From Paracoccus luteus (lineage in GTDB: Bacteria; Pseudomonadota; Alphaproteobacteria; Rhodobacterales; Rhodobacteraceae), in contig NZ_SDEA01000005.1 of NCBI RefSeq assembly GCF_004522155.1, forward strand, positions 62,001 to 126,000: DNA of 64,000 bases, given 5' to 3'. Position numbers and translations under genes: made by a program. Under the pieces are notes generated by a model. It was given only the letters and a program-made list of their open reading frames with translations. It had not been told where the DNA came from and ran no database searches. This document shows, one piece after another, positions 1 through 8,691 of this stretch. How positions within the stretch are numbered: the stretch's first letter is position 1; every line of letters begins with the position of its first letter.

Positions 1-738
1 CGTGCCGTCGCCGGTGATCTGGACATCGCCGGGCTGCACGATCTCGGACACGACCGACAGCCCGCCCGGCGCGGCAAAGCCCGCCGCGTCGCCCGCGTCC
101 AGCCGCACGCCCATGCGGTTGCCGCGCGCGTCACGGCGGAAGTCGGTGCGCTGGACGCGCGCGATCTCGTCCGGGGGATACAGCGCCGTCTGCAGGGTTT
201 CGACGACCCGGATCACGCCACCCGCGAACCGGGGCAGGGGATCCAGCCCCAGATCGACGGGGCCGCCCCGGTCGGTGCCCAGCGGCAGCCCGGACCCCAC
301 CGCAAGCGGTCCGCCGATACCCGCGGCCAGATGCGCCGACCGCGCGCCCAGCACCGTGGGCGTGTCCAGCCCGCCGCCGGGTATCAGATAGGCGAAGCCG
401 CCCCCCGCGCCGGGGGTCAGCAGCAGTTCGGCGTCCGCAGGCAGGCGGTGGCTGGCGTTCCAGGCAAGCGGCCGGTCCTCGGCCCCCTTGCGCAGGATGG
501 CGCGGAACGGCGCGCCCGTCAGGGCGATCCGCAAGGGCGCGGTCGTGCGAAAGCGGGCCGGCGCGCCCGCCATCTCGATCACCGCCAGCGCGGCCGACTG
601 GTCCAGCAGCGCCGCACCCTCGGTCAGCGCCACCGGATCGGCGGCGCCGCCGCGCGACAGGCCCTGCGCCAGCCAGCCCGGCCGGCCCTGGTCCTGAACC
701 GTGACGCCCGGACCGCAGGACAGCACGACCAGCGTCAT
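1..738 (-). CDS. pxpC: 5-oxoprolinase subunit C (biotin-dependent carboxyltransferase family), 3' end cut by window
   Basis: An open frame of 246 codons runs off the window edge without a stop. The family is usually about 320-340 aa, so the C-terminus is missing. The N-terminal MTLVVLSCGPGVTVQDQGRPG and the later segment GGLSVVSEIVQPGDVQI are typical of the KipA/PxpC (allophanate hydrolase subunit 2-like) family. With PxpA and PxpB it hydrolyses 5-oxoproline to glutamate using ATP in the cytoplasm. The start overlaps the pxpB stop by 4 bp (ATGA), so the two are translationally coupled. No pxpA is visible upstream; it may lie beyond the left edge. Confidence 0.88.
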   Translation of the reverse strand, partial: MTLVVLSCGPGVTVQDQGRPGWLAQGLSRGGAADPVALTEGAALLDQSAALAVIEMAGAPARFRTTAPLRIALTGAPFRAILRKGAEDRPLAWNASHRLPADAELLLTPGAGGGFAYLIPGGGLDTPTVLGARSAHLAAGIGGPLAVGSGLPLGTDRGGPVDLGLDPLPRFAGGVIRVVETLQTALYPPDEIARVQRTDFRRDARGNRMGVRLDAGDAAGFAAPGGLSVVSEIVQPGDVQITGDGT

Positions 739-1466
739 GCCAGCGCCCCGATGCTGATGCCGCCGCCCGGCGTGCGGGCCAGCGCCGCAAGCCGGTCGGC
801 ATCGACGGGCGGAAACGCCAGCGCATCGCCCGCGCGCAGCAGAAAGGGTTCCGCCGCCGCCGGGTCGAACGGGCGCGCGGCGGTCTGCCCGACCTGCCGC
901 CAGCCGGTCGGCGTCGGGGCAGCGAACAGCACAAGCTGGCGGATGGCGACGGCCAGCGCCCCCACCGGCACGCGCGGGGTCAGCGCGCGCTGGCGCGGGA
1001 TGTCCCACGCCGGCGGCAGCTCGCCCACGTAAGGCTGGCCGGGCGCAAAGCCGATGGCCAGCACCCGCAGGGGGGCGGTGGCCAGCTGCTCGACCGCCTG
1101 CGGGCGGGTCAGCCCGGCCATCTCGGCCGCCTCGTCCAGCTGTGGCGCATGTGCGCCGTCGTAGCAGGTCGGGATGCGGATCAGCCGCCGGTCGCCGGGC
1201 AGCGGCGCGGCCGTCCAGTCGCGCGCCGCGACCAGCGCCGCGACCCGCGCCCGCAGCGGGGCCGGATCAAGCAGCGGGTCGAACCGCACATAGGTTGAGA
1301 CGAGCGATGCCGCCGTCTCGGCCACCTCGGGCCAGGCGGCGGACCCGATCGCCTCGCGCAGCGCCAGCGCCGCGCGGTTCGCAGGCTCGGTCAGCCGCGG
1401 GGCAAAGGTGACGGCCAGCCCGTCCAGCCCGGACAGGGCGATGCGCGGCCAGTCGCCGCCGCTCAT
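735..1466 (-). CDS. pxpB: 5-oxoprolinase subunit B (KipI / allophanate hydrolase subunit 1 family)
   Basis: The product is 243 aa, normal for the family. The family core is visible: RLIRIPTCYDGAHAPQLDE near residue 115, then FAPGQPYVGELPPAWDIPRQ and RVPVGALAVA. The start is placed at the internal ATG giving MSGGDWPRIALSG. A longer frame upstream adds 27 basic residues unlike the family. The gene sits directly before pxpC with a 4-bp overlap, and the two subunits act together in 5-oxoproline cleavage. About 225 bp of non-coding sequence separates it from the DUF411 gene. Homologues in some bacteria are instead annotated as KipI sporulation inhibitors or urea amidolyase-related proteins; the adjacent pxpC favours 5-oxoprolinase. 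Confidence 0.87.
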   Translation of the reverse strand: MSGGDWPRIALSGLDGLAVTFAPRLTEPANRAALALREAIGSAAWPEVAETAASLVSTYVRFDPLLDPAPLRARVAALVAARDWTAAPLPGDRRLIRIPTCYDGAHAPQLDEAAEMAGLTRPQAVEQLATAPLRVLAIGFAPGQPYVGELPPAWDIPRQRALTPRVPVGALAVAIRQLVLFAAPTPTGWRQVGQTAARPFDPAAAEPFLLRAGDALAFPPVDADRLAALARTPGGGISIGALA

Positions 1467-1690
1467 CCCTGCCTCGGGCAGGGGATCGGCGGCGATGGGC
1501 GGCAAAGGTCGGGCGGCATGGGAAACCCTGCGACGGGACGGGCGCAAAGCATCGGACAGGACGGGGGGGGCTGTCCAGACGTGTGCGCCGCCGACCGGCC
1601 ATGCGGCGCGGCGAGGATGGCGCTGACCGCAGCGCGCTGCCGGGACGCGTCTGCCGGCGCCCCGTGCGGAAATGCCGGGGCGCCCGGCGG

Positions 1691-2173
1691 TCAGACCTCG
1701 TGCTTGCCGTTGAACCGCGCGAATGTCGCGCGGCGCGACGGGGCGAACAGGATGACGTCATAAGGCTCGGGCGCGACACCCGGATAGTCCATCCCGGGAG
1801 AGCCCGCCGGCATGCCGGGCACCGCAAGCCCCGTGGCGTCCGGCCGCTGCGCCAGCATCCGCCGGATGGCGGGGGCGGGGACGTGCCCCTCGACCACATA
1901 GCCCCCGACCTCGGCGGTGTGGCACGAGGCAAGGTCCGGCGGCACCCCAAGCCGTTGCTTGAGGCTGTCGACATCGGCCGATTCGATGACCCGGACCGGA
2001 AATCCCTCGGCGCGCAGATGCTGCACCCAGTCGCCGCAGCACCCGCAGGACGGATCCTTGGTGACCGTTACCAGCGGCAGGGTGGCCGCGCCTGCGGTCC
2101 GGGCCAGCCCCAGCATCAGCGGCAAAGTGGCGGCGGCGCGCAGGACCGCGCGGCGATTGATGATGTGCTGCAT
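1691..2173 (-). CDS. DUF411 family exported metal-binding protein
   Basis: The product is 160 aa and starts at MQHIINRRAVLRAAATLP, a signal peptide with a twin-arginine-like NRRAVL motif followed by a hydrophobic stretch and an AGAA cleavage region. The mature part begins with VTVTKDPSCGCCGDWV (CGCC at residues 43-46) and contains ASCHTAEVGGYVVEGHVPA, both hallmarks of DUF411 (CopG-like) proteins. Members are often found near copper-resistance genes and are presumed periplasmic metal binders. No copper gene is next to it here, so the metal is inferred. The longer upstream start at 2221 would precede the signal peptide with polar residues and is less likely. Confidence 0.82.
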   Translation of the reverse strand: MQHIINRRAVLRAAATLPLMLGLARTAGAATLPLVTVTKDPSCGCCGDWVQHLRAEGFPVRVIESADVDSLKQRLGVPPDLASCHTAEVGGYVVEGHVPAPAIRRMLAQRPDATGLAVPGMPAGSPGMDYPGVAPEPYDVILFAPSRRATFARFNGKHEV

Positions 2174-2509
2174 CCGAAACCTCGTCCAGGCCGGGACAAA
2201 CTGCTGTCCACGGAACGGCATCTATCATCGTCCGGCCCCCGGCGGCAGGCCCGATCCCGCGGCGGGCCTGCGGCCCTGCGTCGCGGCGGCAGCCGTGATC
2301 GGCCCTGAACGGCGCCCGGCGCGCAAACGGCAGGGACATTCCCGCACGTCGTCATCGGACGCCGCTGTCCCGCGCTGTCGACCGTATCGACGCGACCGGC
2401 GCATGTTCCTTGCACCTTCCGCGACTGCGCCCCGGCGGCTATGTTCGCGCGGTGGAACCTGTCTGGATAGGCGCATGAACATGGTCGCGAAAAACAACTC
2501 GGGATTGCA
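2174..2509. other. 336-bp divergent intergenic region
   Basis: This spacer lies between the minus-strand DUF411 gene and the plus-strand acetyltransferase gene, so it must hold the promoters of one or both. I see no convincing sigma-70 pair, inverted repeat or RNA gene. Short frames through it have the arginine/proline composition of chance frames in GC-rich DNA. Confidence 0.5.
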
Positions 2510-3010
2510 ATGCCACCCGTTCCGGTTTCCGCAATGACGCGGCGCGACGGCGTCACGATTGCGGTCGAAAGCCCCCTGGGCGCCGATCTTGATCTGCTGT
2601 TCGAACGGCATGTCGCGGCAATGCACGCCGACACGCCGCCTGAATCCATCCACATGATGCCGCGCGCCGCGCTGGACGACGCTGCGATCACGTTTCTTGT
2701 CCTGCGCGACGGCGACGTGCCGGTCGGCATGGGCGCGATAAAGCGCATTGCGCCGGATCATGGCGAAATCAAGTCGATGCACGTTCTGGTTGAAAAACGC
2801 GGCGGCGGATTGTCCCGGCAGTTGCTTGCGGCGCTGATCGACCATGCCAGCGCTGCGGGGCTGGCGCGGCTGTCGCTGGAAACGGGCGTGCAGCCCACGT
2901 TTGTCGCCGCGCGCGGCCTTTACGCCGCCGCCGGATTTCGGGAATGCCCCCCGTTCGAGGGTTACGGACCGGACCCCAACAGCGTCTTCATGTCGATGCC
3001 GCTGGGCTGA
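2510..3010 (+). CDS. GNAT family N-acetyltransferase
   Basis: The product is 166 aa. The acetyl-CoA fold is recognisable: IKSMHVLVEKRGGGLSRQLL (residues about 88-107) is the strand-4/helix-3 region carrying the pyrophosphate-binding loop R/Q-x-x-G-x-G/A, and LARLSLETG followed by ARGLYAAAGFREC is the C-terminal half. The substrate cannot be told from sequence. The second ATG at 2534 is an alternative start; neither has a clear Shine-Dalgarno sequence. It stands alone between the DUF411 gene and the RTX gene. Just after the stop, a GC-rich inverted repeat (3022-3031 with 3048-3057) could help end transcription, but it has no T-tract. Confidence 0.82.
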   Translation: MPPVPVSAMTRRDGVTIAVESPLGADLDLLFERHVAAMHADTPPESIHMMPRAALDDAAITFLVLRDGDVPVGMGAIKRIAPDHGEIKSMHVLVEKRGGGLSRQLLAALIDHASAAGLARLSLETGVQPTFVAARGLYAAAGFRECPPFEGYGPDPNSVFMSMPLG

Positions 3011-3300
3011 TCCCGACGGAATTGCCCGCCCCCCGCAATACCGGGACGGGCGGGCAAACCTGTCCAAAAGGACCAGTTGTCCGATTCCCCCCGGTCCGCA
3101 ATTCTGCCCCTTGTCCGCAGAATGCGGCGCATCTGTGTCAGCGAAGCCGCAGGTCCGGCCATGCCCGCCGGTCACGGTCCGAACGAAACGGGCAGAACGA
3201 CCCTATCGCGCGATCGCAGTTTGCACATTCAAAGCGCCCGGTTCCGCCGGCCGCGTCATTTTCCGCGCCTGTTTTCCGGCGCAATTCGGAGACAATCGAA

Positions 3301-5196
3301 ATGGCCGAAAAAGGCTTTTCTGACCACATGATCTCTGCGGACGCCGCGCCGGGCGCGGATCAGGACAATGGCCTCATCCAACCCGCCGCGGTGGCGAATG
3401 TCGTCGAGGGGACGGCCGGCGCCGACCTGATCGACGGCGGCTATTCGGGCGATCCCGAAGGCGACATGGTCGACGCGGGCGACAATGCGGCGGGCACGGA
3501 CGACGACGTCATCCAGGGGTTCGGCGGCGACGACACGATCCGCGCGGGTGCGGGCGACGACACGATCTATGCCGGTGACGGGTCCGACGTGGTGGACGGC
3601 GGCGCGGGCAATGACGTCATCTATGGCTTTGGCGACACGCTGGGCGGGCTGGATGGCGGCGGCAACGACACGCTGCTGGGCGGCGCCGGCGACGACACGC
3701 TGCTGGGCGGCGCGGGCAACGACAGCCTGGACGGTGGCGACGGGGCGGATGCGCTTGTCGGCGGCGACGGCAACGACCTGTTCCGGGTCGGCGCGGGCGA
3801 CCTCGCGCAGGGCGGCGAGGGGCGCGACGGGTTCACCATCGACGTGGGCCAGGCGGGCAGCGGCGCCGCGACCGTCATGGGCGGCGAGACGGGCAACGAT
3901 TTCGACGCGCTGGACGGCTATGTCCTGCCCGGCCGGGCGGACCTGGTGTTCACGGGGGCCGAGGCGGGCACCCTGACCGCGGGCGCGACGACCGTCACCT
4001 TCAGCGAGATCGAGACGGTCGTGACCGGTGAATCCGGTGACAGCGTCGATGGCAGCGCGGCGACGGGCGGTTTCAACGTCAGCACCTCGGGCGGGAACGA
4101 CACGATCACCGGCAGCGGCTATGGCGACACGATCAACGCCGGCAGCCAGGACGATCTGGTGAACGCAGGCGCCGGCAACGACGCCATCAACGCGGGCAGC
4201 GGCGCCGACACCGTGACCGGCGGGGCGGGCAACGACACCATCCTGCTGGGCGGCGCCGGCGGCGCGCGGGGCGACGGGGCGGCGGACGTGCTGGTGCTGG
4301 CCGACGGCGACGGCGCGGACAACGTCTTCGACTTCGAGGGGGCGGTGACCACCGGCGGGGTGGCAAGCTCGGTCGACCGCCTGGACGTCAGCGGGCTGAC
4401 CGACGCGGACGGCAACCCGGTCGACGTGGGCGATGTGACCCAGATGCTGGTCGATTCCGACGGCGACGGACAGTTCGACGACGTCGTGCTGACCTTCGCG
4501 GGCGGGGAAAGCGTCACCCTGCGCGGCGTCGGGCGCGACAGCGCCTATACCAACGCGGAACTGTTCGCGATGGGGGTGCCCTGCTTTGCCGCAGGCACCC
4601 TGATCCGCACCGACCGGGGCGAGGTCGCGGCCGAGGATCTGGCGCCGGGCGATCTGGTCCTGACCGCCGACAACGGCCTGCAGCCGGTGCGCTGGGTGGG
4701 CGCGCGGCGGCTGGACGCGACGGTGCTGGCGCAGCACCCCAACCTGCGGCCGATCCGGCTGCGCAAGGGCGCGCTGGGTGACGGCCTGCCCTGCGCCGAT
4801 CTGGTGGTCAGCCCCCAGCACCGGGTTCTGGTCCGTTCGGCCATCGCCCAGCGGATGTTCGGCGCCCCCGAGGTTCTGGTCGCGGCCAAGCAGCTGCTGC
4901 AGATCGACGGCATCGACATCGACGACGCGGCCGAGGTGACCTATGTCCATTTTCTGTGCGACCGGCACGAGGTCGTGTTTTCGAACGGGGCGCCGACCGA
5001 GTCGCTGTATACCGGGGCCGAGGCGCTGAAGGCCGTGGGCGCCACCGCGCGCGACGAGATCTTCGCGATCTTCCCCGATTTGCGCGACCGCGACCCGGCC
5101 GACCTGCCCGCCGCCGCCCGCCCGCTGTTGTCGGGGCGGATGGGCCGCAGGCTGGCCGTGCGCCACGCCCAGAACCGCAAGGCGCTGGTGCTGTAA
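3301..5196 (+). CDS. RTX calcium-binding repeat protein with C-terminal Hint domain
   Basis: The product is 631 aa and very acidic. Residues about 30-160 and 270-320 carry repeated GGxGxDxxx nonapeptides (GGAGDDTLLGGAGNDSLDGG and similar), which bind calcium and are typical of type I-secreted RTX proteins. From Cys428 (VPCFAAGTLIRT) to about residue 600 there is a Hint_2 domain (Hedgehog/intein-like), with SPQHRVLV and HFLCDRHEVVFSNGAPTES. GGAGA at 3288-3292 lies 8 nt before the chosen ATG; the frame is open upstream but has no similar start. There is no N-terminal signal peptide, as expected for ABC-type secretion. No T1SS genes are adjacent. It may be a secreted surface protein whose Hint domain self-processes; the substrate or role is unknown. 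Confidence 0.85.
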   Translation: MAEKGFSDHMISADAAPGADQDNGLIQPAAVANVVEGTAGADLIDGGYSGDPEGDMVDAGDNAAGTDDDVIQGFGGDDTIRAGAGDDTIYAGDGSDVVDGGAGNDVIYGFGDTLGGLDGGGNDTLLGGAGDDTLLGGAGNDSLDGGDGADALVGGDGNDLFRVGAGDLAQGGEGRDGFTIDVGQAGSGAATVMGGETGNDFDALDGYVLPGRADLVFTGAEAGTLTAGATTVTFSEIETVVTGESGDSVDGSAATGGFNVSTSGGNDTITGSGYGDTINAGSQDDLVNAGAGNDAINAGSGADTVTGGAGNDTILLGGAGGARGDGAADVLVLADGDGADNVFDFEGAVTTGGVASSVDRLDVSGLTDADGNPVDVGDVTQMLVDSDGDGQFDDVVLTFAGGESVTLRGVGRDSAYTNAELFAMGVPCFAAGTLIRTDRGEVAAEDLAPGDLVLTADNGLQPVRWVGARRLDATVLAQHPNLRPIRLRKGALGDGLPCADLVVSPQHRVLVRSAIAQRMFGAPEVLVAAKQLLQIDGIDIDDAAEVTYVHFLCDRHEVVFSNGAPTESLYTGAEALKAVGATARDEIFAIFPDLRDRDPADLPAAARPLLSGRMGRRLAVRHAQNRKALVL

Positions 5197-5221
5197 TCCG
5201 CGACGGCCTGCGGCCGGAACG

Positions 5222-5253
5222 AACCGCCGCCGGTCTTGATCCCGGCGGCGGTT
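5222..5253 (+). terminator. Hairpin downstream of the RTX-Hint gene
   Basis: A perfect 12-bp stem (AACCGCCGCCGG with CCGGCGGCGGTT) and 8-nt loop lies 26 bp after the RTX gene stop. It is followed by TGGCCC rather than a T-run, so it may be a weak or Rho-assisted terminator. It separates the RTX gene from the tRNA. Confidence 0.5.
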
Positions 5254-5273
5254 TGGCCCAACAGGGGCGGGTT

Positions 5274-5350
5274 GGCCCCGTAGCTCAACTGGATAGAGCA
5301 GGGACCTTCTAAGTCCAAGGTTGGGGGTTCGAGCCCTCCCGGGGTCGCCA
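5274..5350 (+). tRNA. tRNA-Arg (anticodon UCU)
   Basis: This 77-nt cloverleaf has acceptor GGCCCCG pairing with CGGGGTC (one G-U), D-arm GCTC/GAGC, anticodon loop CTTCTAA with anticodon TCT, and a GGTTCGAGCC-type T-arm. The 3' CCA is encoded. It reads AGA codons, which are rare in this GC-rich genome. A strong terminator follows immediately. Confidence 0.95.
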
Positions 5351-5355
5351 ATGAA

Positions 5356-5383
5356 AAAGGGCCGGCGCAAGCGCCGGCCCTTT
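5356..5383. terminator. Rho-independent terminator shared by tRNA-Arg and the convergent BI-1 gene
   Basis: A 13-bp perfect inverted repeat (AAAGGGCCGGCGC at 5356-5368, GCGCCGGCCCTTT at 5371-5383) has T-runs on both strands because it is flanked by A5 and T3. It lies between the tRNA 3' end and the stop of the minus-strand gene at 5404, so it can serve both directions. Confidence 0.85.
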
Positions 5384-5403
5384 GTCGTGGCAGGACGGCG
5401 CGG

Positions 5404-6150
5404 TTACTCGCGCTCGCCCATGAAGTTCAGCAGGAACATGAACAGGTTCAGGAAGTCGAGATACAGGGTCAGCGCGCCCATGATCGCGGACTTGCCCAGA
5501 AAGTCGCTGCCCGAGTTCGCAAGCTCCAGATAGGTGTTCTTGATGTTCTGCGTGTCATAGGCAGTCAGGCCGGCAAAGATCAGCACGCCCGCCGCCGAGA
5601 TGGCGAACTGGACGCCCGGCGACTGCATGAAGAAGTTGACGATCATCAGCACCAGCAGGCCGATCAGGCCGATCATCAGGAACCGGCCCATCGCCGACAG
5701 ATCGCGGTTGGTGGTATAACCGAACAGCGACAGCCCGGCGAAGCCGGCCGCGGTGGCGACAAAGGTCGTCGCGATCGAGACGCCCGTATAACGCAGGAAA
5801 ATCCAGCTGAGCGACGCGCCCATCGCGACCGCGAAGGCATAGAACAGCATCGTGGCGCCCTGCACCGACAGGCGCCGCAGCGCCGCGCCAAAGGCGAACA
5901 CCATGACCAGCGGCAGGAACATGATGACCCATTTCAGGGGCGTCTGCAGCATCGTCTGGCCAAAGCCGGTCAGCTGGTTGCCCGGGCCGACCATCGCCTG
6001 CCCAAGGCCCCACGCGGTCGCGCCGGTCACCAGCATGCCGGTCGTCATCAGCCCATAGACCTTGTTCATATAGGCGCGCAGGCCCTGGTCATAGACCGCG
6101 CCGTGCCCGGCCGCGGTGGCCGTTCGGCGCATCGTGTTGAAATCAGCCAT
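5404..6150 (-). CDS. Bax inhibitor-1 (BI-1/YccA) family membrane protein
   Basis: The product is 248 aa with seven predicted hydrophobic segments. It begins MADFNTMRRTATAAG and ends with a helix-rich LTLYLDFLNLFMFLLNFMG segment preceded by AYDTQNIK, the BI-1 family signature with the conserved acidic residue in the last loop. The chosen ATG has GGGAGAG about 6 nt upstream; a longer start at 6180 lacks this. In E. coli the homologue YccA modulates FtsH proteolysis, and others act as calcium-leak channels; which applies here is unknown. It is monocistronic and converges with the tRNA-Arg transcript. Confidence 0.88.
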   Translation of the reverse strand: MADFNTMRRTATAAGHGAVYDQGLRAYMNKVYGLMTTGMLVTGATAWGLGQAMVGPGNQLTGFGQTMLQTPLKWVIMFLPLVMVFAFGAALRRLSVQGATMLFYAFAVAMGASLSWIFLRYTGVSIATTFVATAAGFAGLSLFGYTTNRDLSAMGRFLMIGLIGLLVLMIVNFFMQSPGVQFAISAAGVLIFAGLTAYDTQNIKNTYLELANSGSDFLGKSAIMGALTLYLDFLNLFMFLLNFMGERE

Positions 6151-6270
6151 GTTACTCTCCCTCTGCTGTTCCTGCGGCAACGGGCGCAGGCCCAGCCGTC
6201 CAGCGACAATATCGGTGCAGGGCGGGCACGTTTCAACCGCGCGACGGCCGAAAACGGGCGCGACCGCGCC

Positions 6271-7236
6271 CTATTCCGTCATCGTGATGACGACCTTGCC
6301 CACCGCGCGGCGGTCGCGCAGCAGGGCATAGCCCTCGGCCGCGCGGTCCAGCGGCAGGACGGTGCCCAGGGTCGGGTTCAGCCGCCCCTGATCGAACAGC
6401 GCGAACAGCGCCGTCAGGCTGGCGCGCAGCGCGGCGGGGTCAAGCTGGCGATAACCGCCCCAATAGAACCCGTGGATGGCGATGTTCTTGACCAGCGCGT
6501 GGTTCAGCGGCAGGGCCGGCGGCTTGCCCCCGGCAAAGCCGATCAGCAGATGCCGCCCGCCGGTCCGCAGCGCCCCGAACGCAGCCAACCCCGCCGCATC
6601 GCCCACCGGGTCATAGACGATGTCGGCGGGACCGTGCGCCCGCAGCGCCGCGCGCAGGTCGGGTTCCGCCGCGCTGTCGATCACCACCGCCGCACCGGCC
6701 TGCCGCGCGGGCGCGGCCTTGTCCTCGCCGCGGACGACGGCCACCACCTCGGCCCCCAGCACCGAGGCGATCTCGACCGCGGTCAGGCCGACGCCGCCGG
6801 CCGCGCCAAGCACGACCACCCGCTGCCCGGCCGCCAGCGCGCCCGGGCCTGTCAGGGCCAGGTGACTGGTGCCATAGGCGATCTGGAACCCCGCCGCCTG
6901 CGCCAGGCTCATCCGGTCGGGGACCGCGATGCACAGATCGGCGGCGAACACCCCGTGATCGGCCAGCGTGCCGGGGCCGGTGACGGCGACGCGGGTGCCC
7001 GGCGTCAGGGCGACGCCCTCGCCCGCGGCCTCGACGACGCCCGCGCCCTCGATCCCGGCGACAAGGGGAAAGGGGGGTGCGTCCTGATACCGCCCCTCGA
7101 TCATCAGCAGGTCGGCAAAGTTCAGCGCGGCGGCGTGCAGGCGCAGCCGCACCTGCCCGGGACCGGGTTCGGGGGGCGCCCGGCGGCCCAGTTCGGGGGC
7201 CGCGCCCTGCCGCGCTATCTGAATGATTCGGCTCAT
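6271..7236 (-). CDS. NADPH:quinone oxidoreductase family (zinc-free medium-chain dehydrogenase)
   Basis: The product is 321 aa. The N-terminal GroES-like part contains ALNFADLLMIEGRY and PLVAGIEGAGVV, the quinone oxidoreductase signature. The nucleotide-binding loop is VVLGAAGGVGLTAVE (GAAGGVG at 144-150). The catalytic and structural zinc ligands of alcohol dehydrogenases are absent. The expected reaction is NADPH-dependent reduction of quinones or enones in the cytoplasm; the true substrate is not known. It is divergently transcribed from the XRE-family regulator at 7391, and the shared 154-bp spacer holds an inverted repeat (GGTCA at 7302, TGACC at 7319). Confidence 0.85.
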   Translation of the reverse strand: MSRIIQIARQGAAPELGRRAPPEPGPGQVRLRLHAAALNFADLLMIEGRYQDAPPFPLVAGIEGAGVVEAAGEGVALTPGTRVAVTGPGTLADHGVFAADLCIAVPDRMSLAQAAGFQIAYGTSHLALTGPGALAAGQRVVVLGAAGGVGLTAVEIASVLGAEVVAVVRGEDKAAPARQAGAAVVIDSAAEPDLRAALRAHGPADIVYDPVGDAAGLAAFGALRTGGRHLLIGFAGGKPPALPLNHALVKNIAIHGFYWGGYRQLDPAALRASLTALFALFDQGRLNPTLGTVLPLDRAAEGYALLRDRRAVGKVVITMTE

Positions 7237-7390
7237 GTTCTGGCTTTCTGCGTGAGTTGTCGCGAAAACGGCGCAAGACAGCTTGCGGCACCTGTCCTTT
7301 TGGTCAGATATGGACCTATGACCACTGAATCGTCTCGCTGATTGCGTTCTGACGGGTTACTGCCTCTTTAGATTGAGTAGGGATGCAGCG

Positions 7391-7747
7391 ATGAAACACA
7401 CGGTCGATGTACATGTTGGAAAACGCATTCGCCACCGTCGCTGGACGATCGGCATGACCCAGCAACAGCTGGCCGAAGCGGTGGGGATCAAGTTCCAGCA
7501 AATCCAGAAATACGAAACGGGCATGAACCGCGTGTCCGCGTCGCGGCTTTGGGATATCGCCCGTGCGCTTGAGGCCCCGGTGGCGTTCTTTTTCGAGGGC
7601 CTGGGCGGCGACGCCCCGACCGAGGCCGAGGTCGATCTGCTGGCCGACAAGGAGGCGCTGCAACTGGTGCGCGCCTATTACACGATGCCCGAGGCGCAGC
7701 GCCGCCAGATCTATGAGCTGGCGCGCGTGTTGTCCCACGCCGCCTGA
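7391..7747 (+). CDS. XRE-family helix-turn-helix regulator (PraR/PhrR-like)
   Basis: The product is 118 aa. The HTH lies at residues about 10-65 with GMTQQQLAEAVGIKFQQIQK and YETGMNRVSASRLWDIARAL, followed by FFFEGLGGD and a short C-terminal helical segment (EALQLVRAYYTMPEAQRRQI). This layout is highly conserved in alphaproteobacterial PraR/PhrR-type regulators, which control attachment, quorum-sensing or stress genes in rhizobia; the targets here are unknown. The ATG at 7391 is preferred because AGTAGGG lies 9 nt upstream; a TTG start at 7373 in the same frame is possible. It is divergent from the quinone oxidoreductase gene. Confidence 0.85.
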   Translation: MKHTVDVHVGKRIRHRRWTIGMTQQQLAEAVGIKFQQIQKYETGMNRVSASRLWDIARALEAPVAFFFEGLGGDAPTEAEVDLLADKEALQLVRAYYTMPEAQRRQIYELARVLSHAA

Positions 7748-7827
7748 GGGGCAGGGGGACCGGCGGCTGGCCAAGGCCGTCGCGCGGCGCTAGACAGGCC
7801 CGCGACGCAACCGATGCAAAGGCGGCC

Positions 7828-8622
7828 ATGACCCCGCGCCCCGACAGCCAGGCGCTGCGCGCCACCGCCGCCGCCCTTGCGGACGCCGCCCGCGTCGAGA
7901 CGCTGCGGTATTTCCGCAGCCCGGCGCTGGCCCCCGACAACAAGGCGGCGACCGGCTTTGATCCGGTGACCGAGGCCGACCGCGCCAGCGAACGCGCCAT
8001 GCGCGCCATACTGGGCGCGCAGCGCCCCGACGACGCCATCCTGGGCGAGGAATACGGCGCGCAGCCGGGCACCAGCGGGCTGACCTGGGTGCTGGACCCC
8101 ATCGACGGCACCCGCGCCTATCTGTGCGGCGCGCCCAGCTGGGGGGTGCTGATCGGCATCGCGGACGCCGACGGGCCGATCCACGGCATCATCGACCAGC
8201 CCTGGACCGGCGAACGGTTCGAGGGGGGGCTGGGCGCCGCCCGGCTGACCGCGCCGCAGGGCGACCGCAACCTGGCGGTGCGCCGCGGTGTGGCGCTGGC
8301 CGACGCCACGCTGATGACGACCTATCCCGAGGTGGGCACCCCGGACGAGGGCGCGGCCTTCCGCCGGGTCGCGGCGCAGGTGCGGCTGACCCGCTATGGC
8401 ATGGACTGCTATGCCTATGCGCTGCTGGCGCTGGGGCAGATCGACCTGGTGATCGAGGCGGGGCTGCAGCCCTATGACATCGTGGCGCCGATGGCGGTCG
8501 TGCAGGCGGCCGGCGGCATCGTGACCGACTGGCAGGGCGGCCCGGCGCACGACGGCGGCCGGGTGATCGCGGCGGCCACCCCCGAACTGCACGCCGCGGC
8601 GCTGGCCCTGCTGGCCGGCTGA
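7828..8622 (+). CDS. hisN: Inositol monophosphatase family, probably histidinol-phosphatase
   Basis: The product is 264 aa, within the family range. The metal-binding motifs are intact: DPVTEADRASE (residues about 46-56), GEEYG (about 73-77), WVLDPIDGTRAY (about 89-100) and YDIVAPMAVVQAAGGIVTDW near the C-terminus. The motif spacing and the GMDCYAYALLALGQIDLVIE segment resemble the HisN branch, which dephosphorylates L-histidinol phosphate, but inositol-1-phosphatase or 3'(2'),5'-bisphosphatase activity cannot be excluded. Mg2+-dependent and cytoplasmic. The gene is followed 69 bp later by mgtE on the same strand. Confidence 0.8.
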   Translation: MTPRPDSQALRATAAALADAARVETLRYFRSPALAPDNKAATGFDPVTEADRASERAMRAILGAQRPDDAILGEEYGAQPGTSGLTWVLDPIDGTRAYLCGAPSWGVLIGIADADGPIHGIIDQPWTGERFEGGLGAARLTAPQGDRNLAVRRGVALADATLMTTYPEVGTPDEGAAFRRVAAQVRLTRYGMDCYAYALLALGQIDLVIEAGLQPYDIVAPMAVVQAAGGIVTDWQGGPAHDGGRVIAAATPELHAAALALLAG

Positions 8623-8691
8623 GGGCGGGGCGGTTGTCGCCGCCGCGGCCCGCGGCTAGGTTGCGCGCGACAGCCGGACAGGGGGACCGTG

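Noticed and set aside
5321..5533. Small gene overlapping tRNA-Arg.
   Set aside because: It consists of the tRNA 3' half, a terminator and antisense of the BI-1 gene, so it is not a credible coding sequence.
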